64,000 bases of DNA from Enoplolaimus lenunculus (taxonomy: Eukaryota > Nematoda > Enoplea > Enoplida > Thoracostomopsidae). The DNA is taken from the NCBI GenBank assembly GCA_030248215.1, contig JASANG010000524.1, positions 62,001 through 126,000 of the forward strand, read 5' to 3'. Under the pieces are notes generated by a model. It searched no databases, was not told the origin of the DNA, and saw only the letters and a list, made by a program, of their open reading frames with translations. Numbering within the stretch: the first letter of the stretch is position 1; every line of letters starts with the position of its first letter. Made by a program: the position numbers and the translations under genes. Positions 24,401-36,400 of the stretch are shown piece after piece.

Positions 24401-27400
24401 GTGGAAATTAAGAAATTTTACTAAAAAATGGCGATAAAATAAACAGATTTCATTAGTATGGCATGTAAACCTTGCCAACCGCCGAAAATAGACATCGAAG
24501 ATAGATTTCGATCACAATAATGAAAATTTAAAATACAGCGGACAAGGTGAATACCTATCTCCAACCAGAATATTTCACCAATATTGCACAAAAATTAAAA
24601 TTTCGATTCCGATAAATTGTAATTCAGGTTGCCCCGTAATATCCATCTAAGTATCGGCCAACGGGCTCTGCTGATAATTAGGATCTAAAGCATCCACGGC
24701 TAACAGCGAAACAATTACTAACGACAACCACATCACAATACAATCTCACAAGTCATACGATTATATTTTAAACCTCACAACTAAACTATCGAACATGCGC
24801 TTTTCCGATATTTGAATTGGTACGTTTCGCGAAGACTTTTTGCTGAAATTTGTAAATTACTTTTGTATACGGTAATGGCGCGCAATACAACATGTAACAA
24901 GCAATATTTATAGCTAAGTAGTTAACCGTATAAAAATAAAATTACACAAATTTTAAAAATCTATATTCATGCTGCATGAAAGTCCCGGCCAATGTTACTT
25001 TAAGGGGCATAACAGTAGGTTATGTGTACTTCGACGGTTACGTCTAAGTCTAAGAGTTGTAAAAATGAATTCCTAAGCCTAAACCTAGGCCTAAGCCTAA
25101 GCCTAAGCAAAAAAATGTAACCTAGAAACTAAACGTACTATTTTATAGACCCACCAGAAACCTGGACGCCCCTTAAAGTAACACGGCCAAAGTCTTTATA
25201 ATAAAACACCAGAAGTGACACAAATTTACCTTTCAAAGCTTTAATATCCTAGACCAAAACAAGTTGTGTAAAATATATCAAAATTGTTTGAGGTTTTTGA
25301 AAATTTTGGGTTTCTCTCTTCATTCGATAAAGTTAGCAACAATTTAGTAAACGTTGGCAACAACTTTTAGTAAACGTTGATATAGTAAGATAACTATAAA
25401 CTTCAGCAAGAGCGCTTGTTATTTATTATATCAACTATATGTGAAATTAAAAGTTAGTTTGTCGAATCGACCAGATTCAGGAAACCCTCCCATGATAGAG
25501 CAACGAGTCGTATTAGACACCCAGAAAAGATCAAGGGCAGGCCCTAGTATTCAAATTAAGCATTGAAACGAGAAGGTCAACTTCCCGATGGTTTCGCTTG
25601 CATGTTTTTTCCACCCGGGCGGTTGTCCATTTATCAATTTCTGGGCCCATGTTACGCTGAGGGCCGTACCGCTGTCCCGGGACAGTGGGACAGTGGGAAA
25701 GCGGGACAGTAGGACAGTAGTAGGACAGCGGGACAGTAGGACAGCGGACAGTAGGACAGCGGGACAGTAGGACAGCGGGACAGTGGGGCAGCAGGACAGC
25801 GGGACAGTAGGACAGCGGACAGTAGGACAGCGGGACAGTAGGACAGAGGGACATCGGAACAGTAGGACAGTGGGACAGTAGGACAGCGGGACAGTGGGGC
25901 AGCAGGACAGCGGGACAGTAGGACAGCGGACAGTAGGACAGCGGGACAGTAGGACAGCGGGACATCGGAACAGTAGGACAGTGGGACAGCGGGACAGTAG
26001 GACAGCGGGACAGTACGACAGTAGGACAGTAGGACGGCGGGACAGCAGGACAGTGGGACAGTAGGACAGCGGGACAGTAGGACAGCGGGACAGTAGGACA
26101 GTAGGACAGCGGTACAGTAGGACAGCGGGACAGTAGGACAGCGGGACAGCGGGACAGTAGGACAGCGGGACAGTAGGACAGCAGGACAGTAGGACAGTAG
26201 GACAGCGGGACAGTAGGACAGCGGGACAGTGGGACAGTAGGACAGCGGGACTGTGGGACAGCAGGACAGCGGGACAGTAGGACAGCGGGACAGTAGGACA
26301 GTGGGACAGCAGGACAGTGGGACAGTGGGACAGCGGGACAGTAGGACAGCGGGACAGTGGGACAGTAGGACAGCGGGACAGCAGGACAGTGGGACGGCGG
26401 GACAGTAGGACAGCCGGACAGTAGGACAGCGGACAGTGGGACAGCAGGACAGTGGGACAGCGGGACAGTAGGACAGTGGGACAGTAGGACAGTAGGACAG
26501 CGGGACAGTGGGACAGCAGGACAGCGGGACAGTGGGACAGCGGGACGGGACAGTAGGACAGCGGGACAGTAGGACAGCAGGACAGTGGGACAGCTGGACA
26601 GTGGGACAGCGGGACAGTGGGACGGCAGGACAGTAGGACAGCAGGACAGTGGGACAGTAGGACAGCGGGACAGTAGGACAGGGGGACAGTTGGACAGCGG
26701 GACAATAGGACAGCGGGACAGCAGGACAGCGGGACAGTAGGACAGCTGAACAGTAGGACAGCGGGACAGTGGGACAGTGGGACAGTAGGTCAGCGGGACA
26801 ACGGTACAGTAGGTCAGCGGGACAATGGGACAGCGGGACAGTAGGATAGTGGGACAGTAGGACAGCGGGACAGTAAGACGGTAGGACAGCGGGACAGTAG
26901 GACAGTAGGACAGTGGGACAGCAGGACAGTGGGACAGCGGGACAGTAGGACAGCGGGACAGTAGGACAGCGGGACAGTAGGACAGCGGGACAGTAGGACA
27001 GCGGGACAGTAGGACAGCGGGACTGTGGGACAGTAGTACAGCGGGACAGTAGGACCCCGGGACGGTGGGACAGCGGCACAGTAGAACAGCGGGACAGTCG
27101 GACAGCGGACAGTAGGACAGTGGGACAGCGGGACAGTGGGACAGTAGGACAGCGTGACAGTAGGACAGCGGGACAGTAGCACAGTGGGACAGCAGGACAG
27201 TGGGACAGCAGAACAGTGGGACAGTAGGACAGAGGGACAGCGGGACAATGGCACAGTGGACGGTAGGACAGCGGGACAATGGGTTAGTAGGACAGTCCCG
27301 CTGTCCTACTATCCCGCTGTCCCACTGTCCCACTGTCCCGGGACAGTGGGACGGCCCTCAGCGTAACATGGGCCAATTTCTGGATCCGCCATTGCAAACG

Positions 27401-30400
27401 CATGAACCTGGGCCATTAGCCTATTATACCTGCCAGTGTTTTAACTATTCATCGGCAATTCGAACTTTCAAATTGACGATTGTGCAGAAAAAATATAAGG
27501 CAAAAGCTGTCCCACAGACATGATTTTTAGCACAATGCTGGTTTATGTTCAGGAAGTTCCTACGGCGGAAAAAGGAAAGAAGATGATCTGGGTTCCAGAT
27601 CCAGAGGAAGGTTACATCAAAGCGGAAGTGAAAAACATTAAAGGCGATGAAGTAGTTGCAGTCAGCGTTAAAGGAAATGAAGTAAGCATTTGAATGCTCC
27701 AGGCAATCTTGAAAGAACAGCGTGCATCCCAGTATACTACGTCGAAGAAACAACAATCTCCAAAACTTCTTTAACTTTTGACACAAGAATGTATTTAACA
27801 TATAGAAAGAATACGAAAGAGCGATCGGAGAACTAATACATTCGGCGTTGAACGATTGTTTTTGTACAGTCTAAAACTTTTATTTAATAAAATCTGCCAT
27901 AGCCAGAAACTTCAAAAACATTGCTGGAGCAAATATAGGACACCTATATTGATGAAAATTACGACAACGAAGAACGTAATATATTTCAGTACAAAAGTTA
28001 AGATTTTCTACCAATACGATCGGAGCATGTAAAATAGACTGGTAGTTCTAATATTTTAGGACAAATTACCGCATGCTGCGCTGCATGAATTTTCAAAACT
28101 TTACATGGAATTTCCTGCAATTGTTCAAAATCCAACACTTGCAGCATATTAGTATTGAAAGATTGAGTGATAGTTTACAAATCACTATAAAAAGTTTAAC
28201 GAATCCCAGCAAAAAATAAATTTATTTACGAATTTGTTAATGGCCGCGTGCGGACTGTGACGGACGGCGTCGAACAGTATTGATATTTTATCAAAATGAA
28301 TGTATTATATATTAAATAATCAAACCAGGCGTTTTTTAGATCAAAATCAAAAAAGATCAAATGCAAGAAGTGAATCCGCCAAAATTCGACAAAACTGAAG
28401 ATATGTCAAATTTGACATATTTGAACGACGCTTCAGTTTTGGATAATTTGAGGCAACGATACTTTGTCATGATGATTTACGTGAGTTTCGGTTTACGCCA
28501 ATTTTATACTGACCACAAGCTTTGCATTCTCAAAATTAACAGAGAAGTTTAGACAAAGCAGATTTACCATATAGCTTAAAAGTTTAGGGCTATGTAAATA
28601 TCAGGAGCAGAACGATTTTCTGTGGGACTGAAATAGAGTAACAACCAAGACATATCAATAACTCTATTTACGGCCGTTTCGGTCTATGTAAAAAGATCAG
28701 GGACACAACAATTTTCTGTGGGACTGCAATAGAGTAAAATTAACTTTTAGACTAAAATATTTTTGCATAGGCTTAGACTTGTAGGCTTCAGGCTTTACGT
28801 TAAGCTTTAGGAATATATTTACACTACTGTAAGGCTCTGTTCTATGATACTTTAATTGATAAAGAAGGGGTAAAATTCTTTTTGTTTTAGACAAAAAATT
28901 TAAAGAAGGGATCCCCTTGGCCGAACCAAGCCATATTAAAACTCTGTATATATTACTTCTACTATATGTCGAATCCCAAGACGTAATTAAGCCCAAATCC
29001 GAATTGGGCCAGCCCGAATCCGACACACCGGGCGGCGTCGCACAAGCAGTATAGCGCCACCCATGGTCATGTACCTGTAGGCAGGCATATAATGCCACTG
29101 TTTGTTAACGATGTAGATTATAAAAACTGTATTGCTTATCTGCACCAAAACCAAACGTTTGGGTGAAACAACCGTTTCTCACAAATTAATATATGTAATT
29201 TCTAGACATACTCTGGTCTATTCTGCGTTGTCATCAATCCGTACAAACGGTTGCCTATTTACACTGAATCGGTGTCGAAAATGTACATGGGAAAACGGCG
29301 AAATGAAGTTCCACCGCATTTGTTCTCAGTGTCTGACGAAGCGTATCGGAATATGTTAATGGGTATGTAGGTTTACCGACGTCGCTATTAATAGTTAATT
29401 ATTTATTTATATTAATAGGGTACAACTGGAGGGCTAATCCGGTTTCGGCTCTGGTGGAAAATTGACCTCCGGTTACGGCTCCGGTAGAATTTCTGCCCGG
29501 GGTTCCGGCAATTTCGAAAAATTCATTTTAATTTCCTTTTTGCAATATTATATGTGAAATAACCCTAGTTGGAGGCAGGTATTCACTTTATGTGCTGTAT
29601 TTTAGATCTTCATAATCCACGGAAGCAAAATTAACCTGCGACGGTTTATTTTCGGCGATTGTCAAGGTTTACATACTATATATACCAATAAAATCTATTT
29701 AATTTTTTATCGTCATTTTTTAACAAAATATCTTAATTTCTACCGACCAAATTTTAATACGGGAATTTTCAATTCCGGTAAAAATTTACTGGAACCGGAA
29801 GGTGAAAAAATGCCGGAACCGGAACCGGAAGTCCGGTTGCACCCTGGATCATACGTAAGCTGAAAATTTTCAAGCAGATTAAATATCCAATATTTCTTTG
29901 TCGTTCATCGATTTTGTCTGTTGCGCCGTTTGCTAAATTCAATTTAAAATTGTACTAGACAACTAAAAGTCGTCAGATGGTAAGATTAAACACGTAAAAA
30001 TATTTTAAGTCATAATAAAAATACCTGAAAGCTGTTATTTTTTCTAGTTTTCGTGTTGCCAGCGGCCAAACCGATCGGCTGGAACAAATTCTTGTGCCGC
30101 TGGGCGGGGTGGGTCAGCCACAGATTTTCCCACTTTCATGTCTCCGACAAGTATTGATTCATTATTTTTGTTTTTTATTTGTTTGTTTTTAGATCGCGAA
30201 AACCAATCGATGTTGATCACTGGCGAATCGGGGGCAGGCAAAACTGAAAACACTAAAAAAGTCATTTCGTATTTTGCGATGGTCGGCGCAAGTCAAAGCA
30301 GTGAAGGAATGAGCGAAGAACAAGCGGCGGCTAAGAAACCGAAGGTACTGTAGCGACCCGAGTAAGAGGAGGTAAGAAGAGTGGGGGGTCGCCATTTTAG

Positions 30401-33400
30401 GTCCAAATCAATAGGAGTCCGTAAGCGGATAGAATCCGTATACCCTAATTGGAGTCCATAAATGTCAATTTTCCCTAATTGTAGCGCATAAATGACTCCA
30501 GGACCAAATAATTTGACCTCGAAACTTTAAACTGTATTTAAGTTTGAAATGCTTTCCTAAGTATAAGTTTAGCGTTATCGCTCTAGTTATTGACGCAAGA
30601 CAAATAAACGTTTAATTCCGCGGATAGTTGCGTATCAGATATATCAATAACGAAGGGCAGCAGACCGTGGGCTAAAAACAAATAACAGTCCGTAACCTAA
30701 TAACAGGGGGACCCTCTGGAGAGGCCAAATAAATATTAGTCCCCCCACTCTTCGGGTCACTACAGTATAGCTGTAATCTTGCAGTTCTACGAATATGCCA
30801 CCGTTTCTTGAAATTTTATAAAACGAAAATGTTTATTAAAATTAAGCTTTAACCCTTTCTCACATGAATACTTTTAATTTCACACGAGATGTAATTTCAA
30901 GAAATGATTCAATTCCCAGTCCTTTGGGTGGGAGGCGTTTACGATGACCACTGAGGTATAGGAGCTTGACGCGCGAACCCGAGGGAGCTCTCACGTCTTG
31001 TAGAGACTATGCACTGCGCGTCTAGGTTAGAATTGTAAAACACTACTCACAGTGTCTGTGTCGCTCGTATATTACTTGTATTTAGTTGTTATTAGTATAC
31101 TCTATGAGTTAAAGGGTTAACTTTGGGCGTTGGGGGTCAGGTTCCAATTTGTCGACCGTATTACAGAATCCCAAACTACGAGTTAAATTTGTTGACGTTG
31201 CAGCCTCGTAATCAAGGGAGGCAGCCACAGCATTTTGCATAAATATAATTTATCCTTTGGCAAAAAGACCTACATTATGGCGAAGTATAGGTTCGCGCTT
31301 TCTCCTGGCGGACTTAAGTGGAAAAAGCCGAAGTCTTGGTGTAAGCAAGAAATTAAGGTTAAAGTCTTAGAATAAGTTCCCGTTAGGCTTAATAGGTTCA
31401 GTTTTAAGCTTAAGGTTACAGCCTGGATTATTTTAGGTTAAGAAGGTTTAGAACTAGGCATAGACTCTTGTTGTCTAAAGCTTTGTCGACTTTTCGCCGA
31501 ACCCTCTGTGCTGGTTTCAGGTAACCCTTGAAGATCAAATTGTTCGCACAAATCCGGTATTGGAGGCGTTCGGTAATGCGAAAACTGTCCGAAACAACAA
31601 TTCTTCTCGTTTCGGAAAATTTATTCGAATTCATTTTTCGAAAGAAGGAAAAGTTGCTGGCGCTGACATTGAACATTGTAAGCATATGTGGTTAGGTTTA
31701 GGCTTCGGTTAAAGGCTTTTGGTCGTGTTTTGGTTATGAATATATTATCTATGTTAAAAATGTTTTCATAACCTATTTTAATATTGGTCCATGTAAAGAT
31801 CAGGTGCGGACCGTTTTTTCGCAGAAATGCAATAGAGTAAGTTTAAGCTTTATCCTATTTTTGCTTGGGGTTAATAGGCTAATGGCTTGGGCTTAAGTAA
31901 TGGCATATCCTTACGCTTTGGCGTAGGCTTAAGAATTTGCTTACACTACTGTTGCGGCTCTGTTCCTAATATTTAACGTCTAGTTTATTTCTCCAATATT
32001 TCAGATTTGCTCGAAAAGTCTCGAGTTATTAAGCAAGCGCCAGGAGAGCGCTGCTATCATATATTCTATCAAATCAGCTGCGGGGCTAAACCGAATCTTA
32101 AAGGTACGGCGTTGAACTACGTTATTAAGCTATGTTAACAAGCACGTAGCCAGCTTACCTTGTTTGGGTGGACTAAAAATTTTCAGGAGGGGCATCTAAG
32201 GGTTTTCAGTGACTAACAAATAAGGTTGAAAATCTTCTCCGTGGTCAAAAAATTTTCCAGCGCAGTTGAGCCCTCCTGGCTCCCTTTGCCTGAGGGAGCA
32301 TGTGTTAACCGTTTCTCACATGAATTACTTATATGCCGTAACCAAATTTTAAATTAATACCTGCATTCTATGTCATCATCAGTTTTTTCTTTTCGGGTTT
32401 TCACGCCTTGTGCAGATTTTGTACTGCTCACACGTGCAAAAGCCAATGCCTATGTTTAATGGCGTACCAGTAAGTCACCTAGGCATATTCCAAAGCCTGC
32501 TCTTAAACCTTAGTGTAAGGACTAGTCAAAATCTAAGCCTATAAAAGGGTGACTTAAAAAAATTATTACAACTCCATCCCCCAAGAACTCTACTAAAGCG
32601 ATATCCCCTGCACAAGCACGTCTAACCCCGTTAAAATTGAAACATAAAGCTGAAAACAGTTGGTTTATATTTTAGAAGACCTGCTATTGGACAAACACAT
32701 CAAAGAATATTCGTTTGTGAATCAAGCAGAGCTAACGATCGACGGCGTCGATGATAAAGAAGAAATGATGATGACTGATGTAAAGCTAAGGGGGGCGAGC
32801 TTACACCTCACCCGTCACAAAATTTTTCATGATAAATGGCAAGGTCTTTACCAGGGTGCAACCGGAATTACAATTTACCGGAACCGGAACCGGAATTTGA
32901 AAATTTTACCGGAACCGGAAAATGAAAAATGCATTTCACCAAAAATTTCATTTTAATCGTATTTTTTGCTCTATTATTTGTGAAACAACCTTAGTCGAAC
33001 ACAGGTATTTATTTTATTTGTTGTATTTTAGATTTTCGTCGTCGACTGAAGTGAAATCCACCATCAACGGCTTATATTCTGAGTACAAGTGGCTTTCAAA
33101 AGAGATTCTTAAACGGCCAAATTATAACACCGGAATTTTTAAATCCGGTAAAAATTTACCGGAACCGGAACCGGAACCGGAAGGTGAAAAAATGCCGGAA
33201 CCGGAACCGGAACCGGAATTCCGGTTGCACCCTGGTCTTTACATTATATTTTTTCCGCCTCAGAAAGTTAGCACATATATAGCATACAGTAAATATTGCG
33301 TTTCATAACGTTTTGCCAACCACCCAACCCCCGTCAAAAATTTCTAGATCCGCCGCTGGTAAACTTGCATCGTTCACAATAACTCGCGCAAGCCATGTCA

Positions 33401-36400
33401 CAGTAATGACTAACCTCGAAACATCTAGATATATACCGACCGTAACCAACCTGCTTAGATTTGGTGGCTGATGTTACTTTTAGGACCGTAACCCGAGATA
33501 GAGCTTATCGTTAAAGCCTAAGCCTAAACCTAACCATTGAATAAACTGTAAACCAAAGCCTAATCCTAAGCAAAAACATAGTCTAAAATCTAAATCTACT
33601 ATTTTGCAGTCTTACCAGAACACGGGACGGCCGTTCAAGTAATATGGACAGATTTGGTAATAAGGTTTGGAACACTGTTCCCATCCGTCGAAGCTTGAAA
33701 ATCCTGTTAGGAAAACCATGCCAGTTGCAGTGAGATTCGTGTTTTCAGCAGTAATATTAAAATTTGATGATTGTTTTATGTTTGTATATATGTTGTGATG
33801 CAACGGCAGGTATATAGAAAGTGATTTTTAGCCACCCATTAATATTTAAAGTTGCCTTATCGTTGCACTATGCTTTTGCGGACGTGCGGCGACGTCCGGC
33901 GCGGTCCATCACCCGCACGGTACAGTCAGGCGCTGTCCGTCACCCGTGCGACGCCGTTCGTCACCCGTGCGACGCCGTTCGTCTCCCGTACGGCGCCATC
34001 CGTTACCGGTACGGCGCCGTCGGTCACCCGTGCGGCGCCGTCGGTCACCCGTGCGGCGCCGTCGGTCACCCGTGCGGCGCCGTCGGTCCCCGTGCGGCGC
34101 CGTCAGTTACCATGCGACGCCGTCGATCAGCGTACGGCGCCGTCCGTCACCGTGCCGTATCGTACGCAAATAACTCACGTACAACGTATTGTGACGGACT
34201 GTGAAGGAAGGCGGCGCACATGTGACGGACGTCACCGTATGGGTGCTGCACGGTGACAGACGGCGCCGGACGTCCACTACAGCGCAACCCTTATACTTCA
34301 CTGCGCTGGCCGCCGCCGCGCGCTCCCGCTCGCTGCTATGCGTTGCTAACAAAAATATAGGCAAAATCTATTTGGTAGTGTACTGTGGCGTACGGCGCCT
34401 GGCGGCAATTTTTAATAATTTTTAGCAAACCATCTGTCGACGCGGCGGCGTCCGGCGGCGCGAAGACCGCAACCTTTATGTGCCACTACATCTGTTGTGA
34501 TCCACTGCTCCTGAACTGCTTTCTCCACCGCCTCCTATCTGTGGTATTTAAATTTGTTTCATAATTCAGGAATCATGCGATATTATGGGATTTGAATCTC
34601 AAGAAAAAATGGAAATGTTCAAATTGTGCGCTGGTATCATGCATATGGGATTGACGAAATTTAAACAACGGCCTCGCGAAGAACAAGCGGAACCGGATGA
34701 AGAAAATGATGATAAAGGTACACGAGAAATTTTTCTTAATATTTTAATGTTGCTTTCAAGGGCGTGACGTCACGCTTGTAATATCACTAAACCATAATGG
34801 TGACTCTATGCTTCGGCGCCGTCCAGAGCCGCAAATCGAACACAGCTTTTTTAAGCTGTGCCAAGCGGCAATAATACACGCACGTTGTAGTACAACACCG
34901 GAAGCCCTGAGCGACGCCGTAAGACATTAAAATAGTCAAAAACAATAGCCCCGCCACCCTTAGTTTATTCTAAATTTAATATTGTTCATAAGCATTTAAC
35001 TAGTTCAGAAACTGACAAAACGTGCGCGATGTACGGGGTGACAAAAGAAGATTTCTTGAAATCAATTTGTAAACCGCGTGTTCGTGTCGGTAATGAATGG
35101 GTTAATAAAGGTCAAAATTTGGATCAGGTAAACGGCTTTTTTTATATTTTTGTAAAATATAACTCAATTTAAGATAATTTCAATTATGAATTTTAATTGG
35201 TCGATTGTTGTTGATTCAAAAAATTAAAACAAGTTTGTTGGGTTAATTTTAAATATGTAAATTGTTTTAAACATTAAAAAATACAGGAACGTCCCGGAAG
35301 CGGGGCCGGGGAACCCAGACGACACCCCACCAGAAGCCGTAATCGCGTCAATGTCTAAAAATAGATACTAAAGTTACGTTTCGCTTGTCGCTCGTGAGGT
35401 TTTCTACCGTTCGTTCTAGGTTCAAATAATTTAGGCCACGGCGATAATTAAAGGAAGACTCATGGATAGACTACCCAACAGAACCAGGGAAAACTAAATT
35501 TTCTACTGGATTAATCTCATTAATTTAACTTCACACTCCCTCTCTTGGGACTCCTATTGCCTTGAAATATTTCATGTACCTACGAATAAATGCGTGTAAA
35601 CAGAATGCAAACGGAAGTTTTGTGCTATAAAGTTACGACCATAGTGACTGGCTTTTCGCTAGCTTCGCTCGAGATATTTTCTTAAAATCCTAGGACGATT
35701 CGGCCTGGTCCAACTACATGCCCATACATTTTAGAGGGCCTTAGCGAAAATAATGAAATACGTCTCAGAGCTAATTTGGGAAGCTAGGCCAATCAAGATT
35801 AGCCCACGTACAGAATCCTGGATCTTTCACTGCTAAAGAGTTTTAAAGTTAGTTGTTTGGGGGCATGCGGAAAACGCAAGTCACGGCCTTGGATGCGGTC
35901 CCCTCCAATCAAAATTTCTAGCTACAATAATGAAACAATATCGTACCTTGCTTTGTATGCTTATTCATCTATTGACCAATATATAAGACCAATAGTAGTA
36001 TAAGCATATTTCTAAGCCTAAGCCTAAGCAAAAAATGTTCTATAAAGCTTAAGCTTTACACTATCGCAGTACCGCAGAAAAACGTTCGTCCCCTGATCTT
36101 TACATGAGCCCATATCTTGATGCATTTAGCGATTAACAATATATATTGTTGTACAGGTTCATTGGTCAATTGGTGCTTTGGCAAAAGCAATTTATGCTCG
36201 AATGTTTCATTGGCTAATCAATCGATGCAATCGTACGCTGGATGCAAGAACGTTCACACGTGTCTATTTCATTGGTGTACTCGATATTGCAGGATTCGAA
36301 ATTTTCAACGTAAGCCAATTTTATCCTTATCTAGTCAGGCCCAAAGTCAAGAAAAGGGCATGGAGGATCAGCCCCCCCTGAAAGAATATTTGATGACTAG

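Noticed and set aside
25531-27333. 600-codon open frame on the minus strand (and two overlapping long frames)
   Set aside because: Produced by the 8-bp GGACAGNR array, which reads as the same Cys/Pro/Leu/Ser repeat in every frame; no domain, no splice support.
32922-33308. Glu/Pro/Lys-rich open frame
   Set aside because: It is the interior of the hAT-like MITE; the EPEPE-type repeat is its CCGGAA subterminal array.
33821-34256. Two Arg/Pro-rich open frames of about 130 codons
   Set aside because: They are translations of the 21-bp GC-rich minisatellite and are intronic to myosin.
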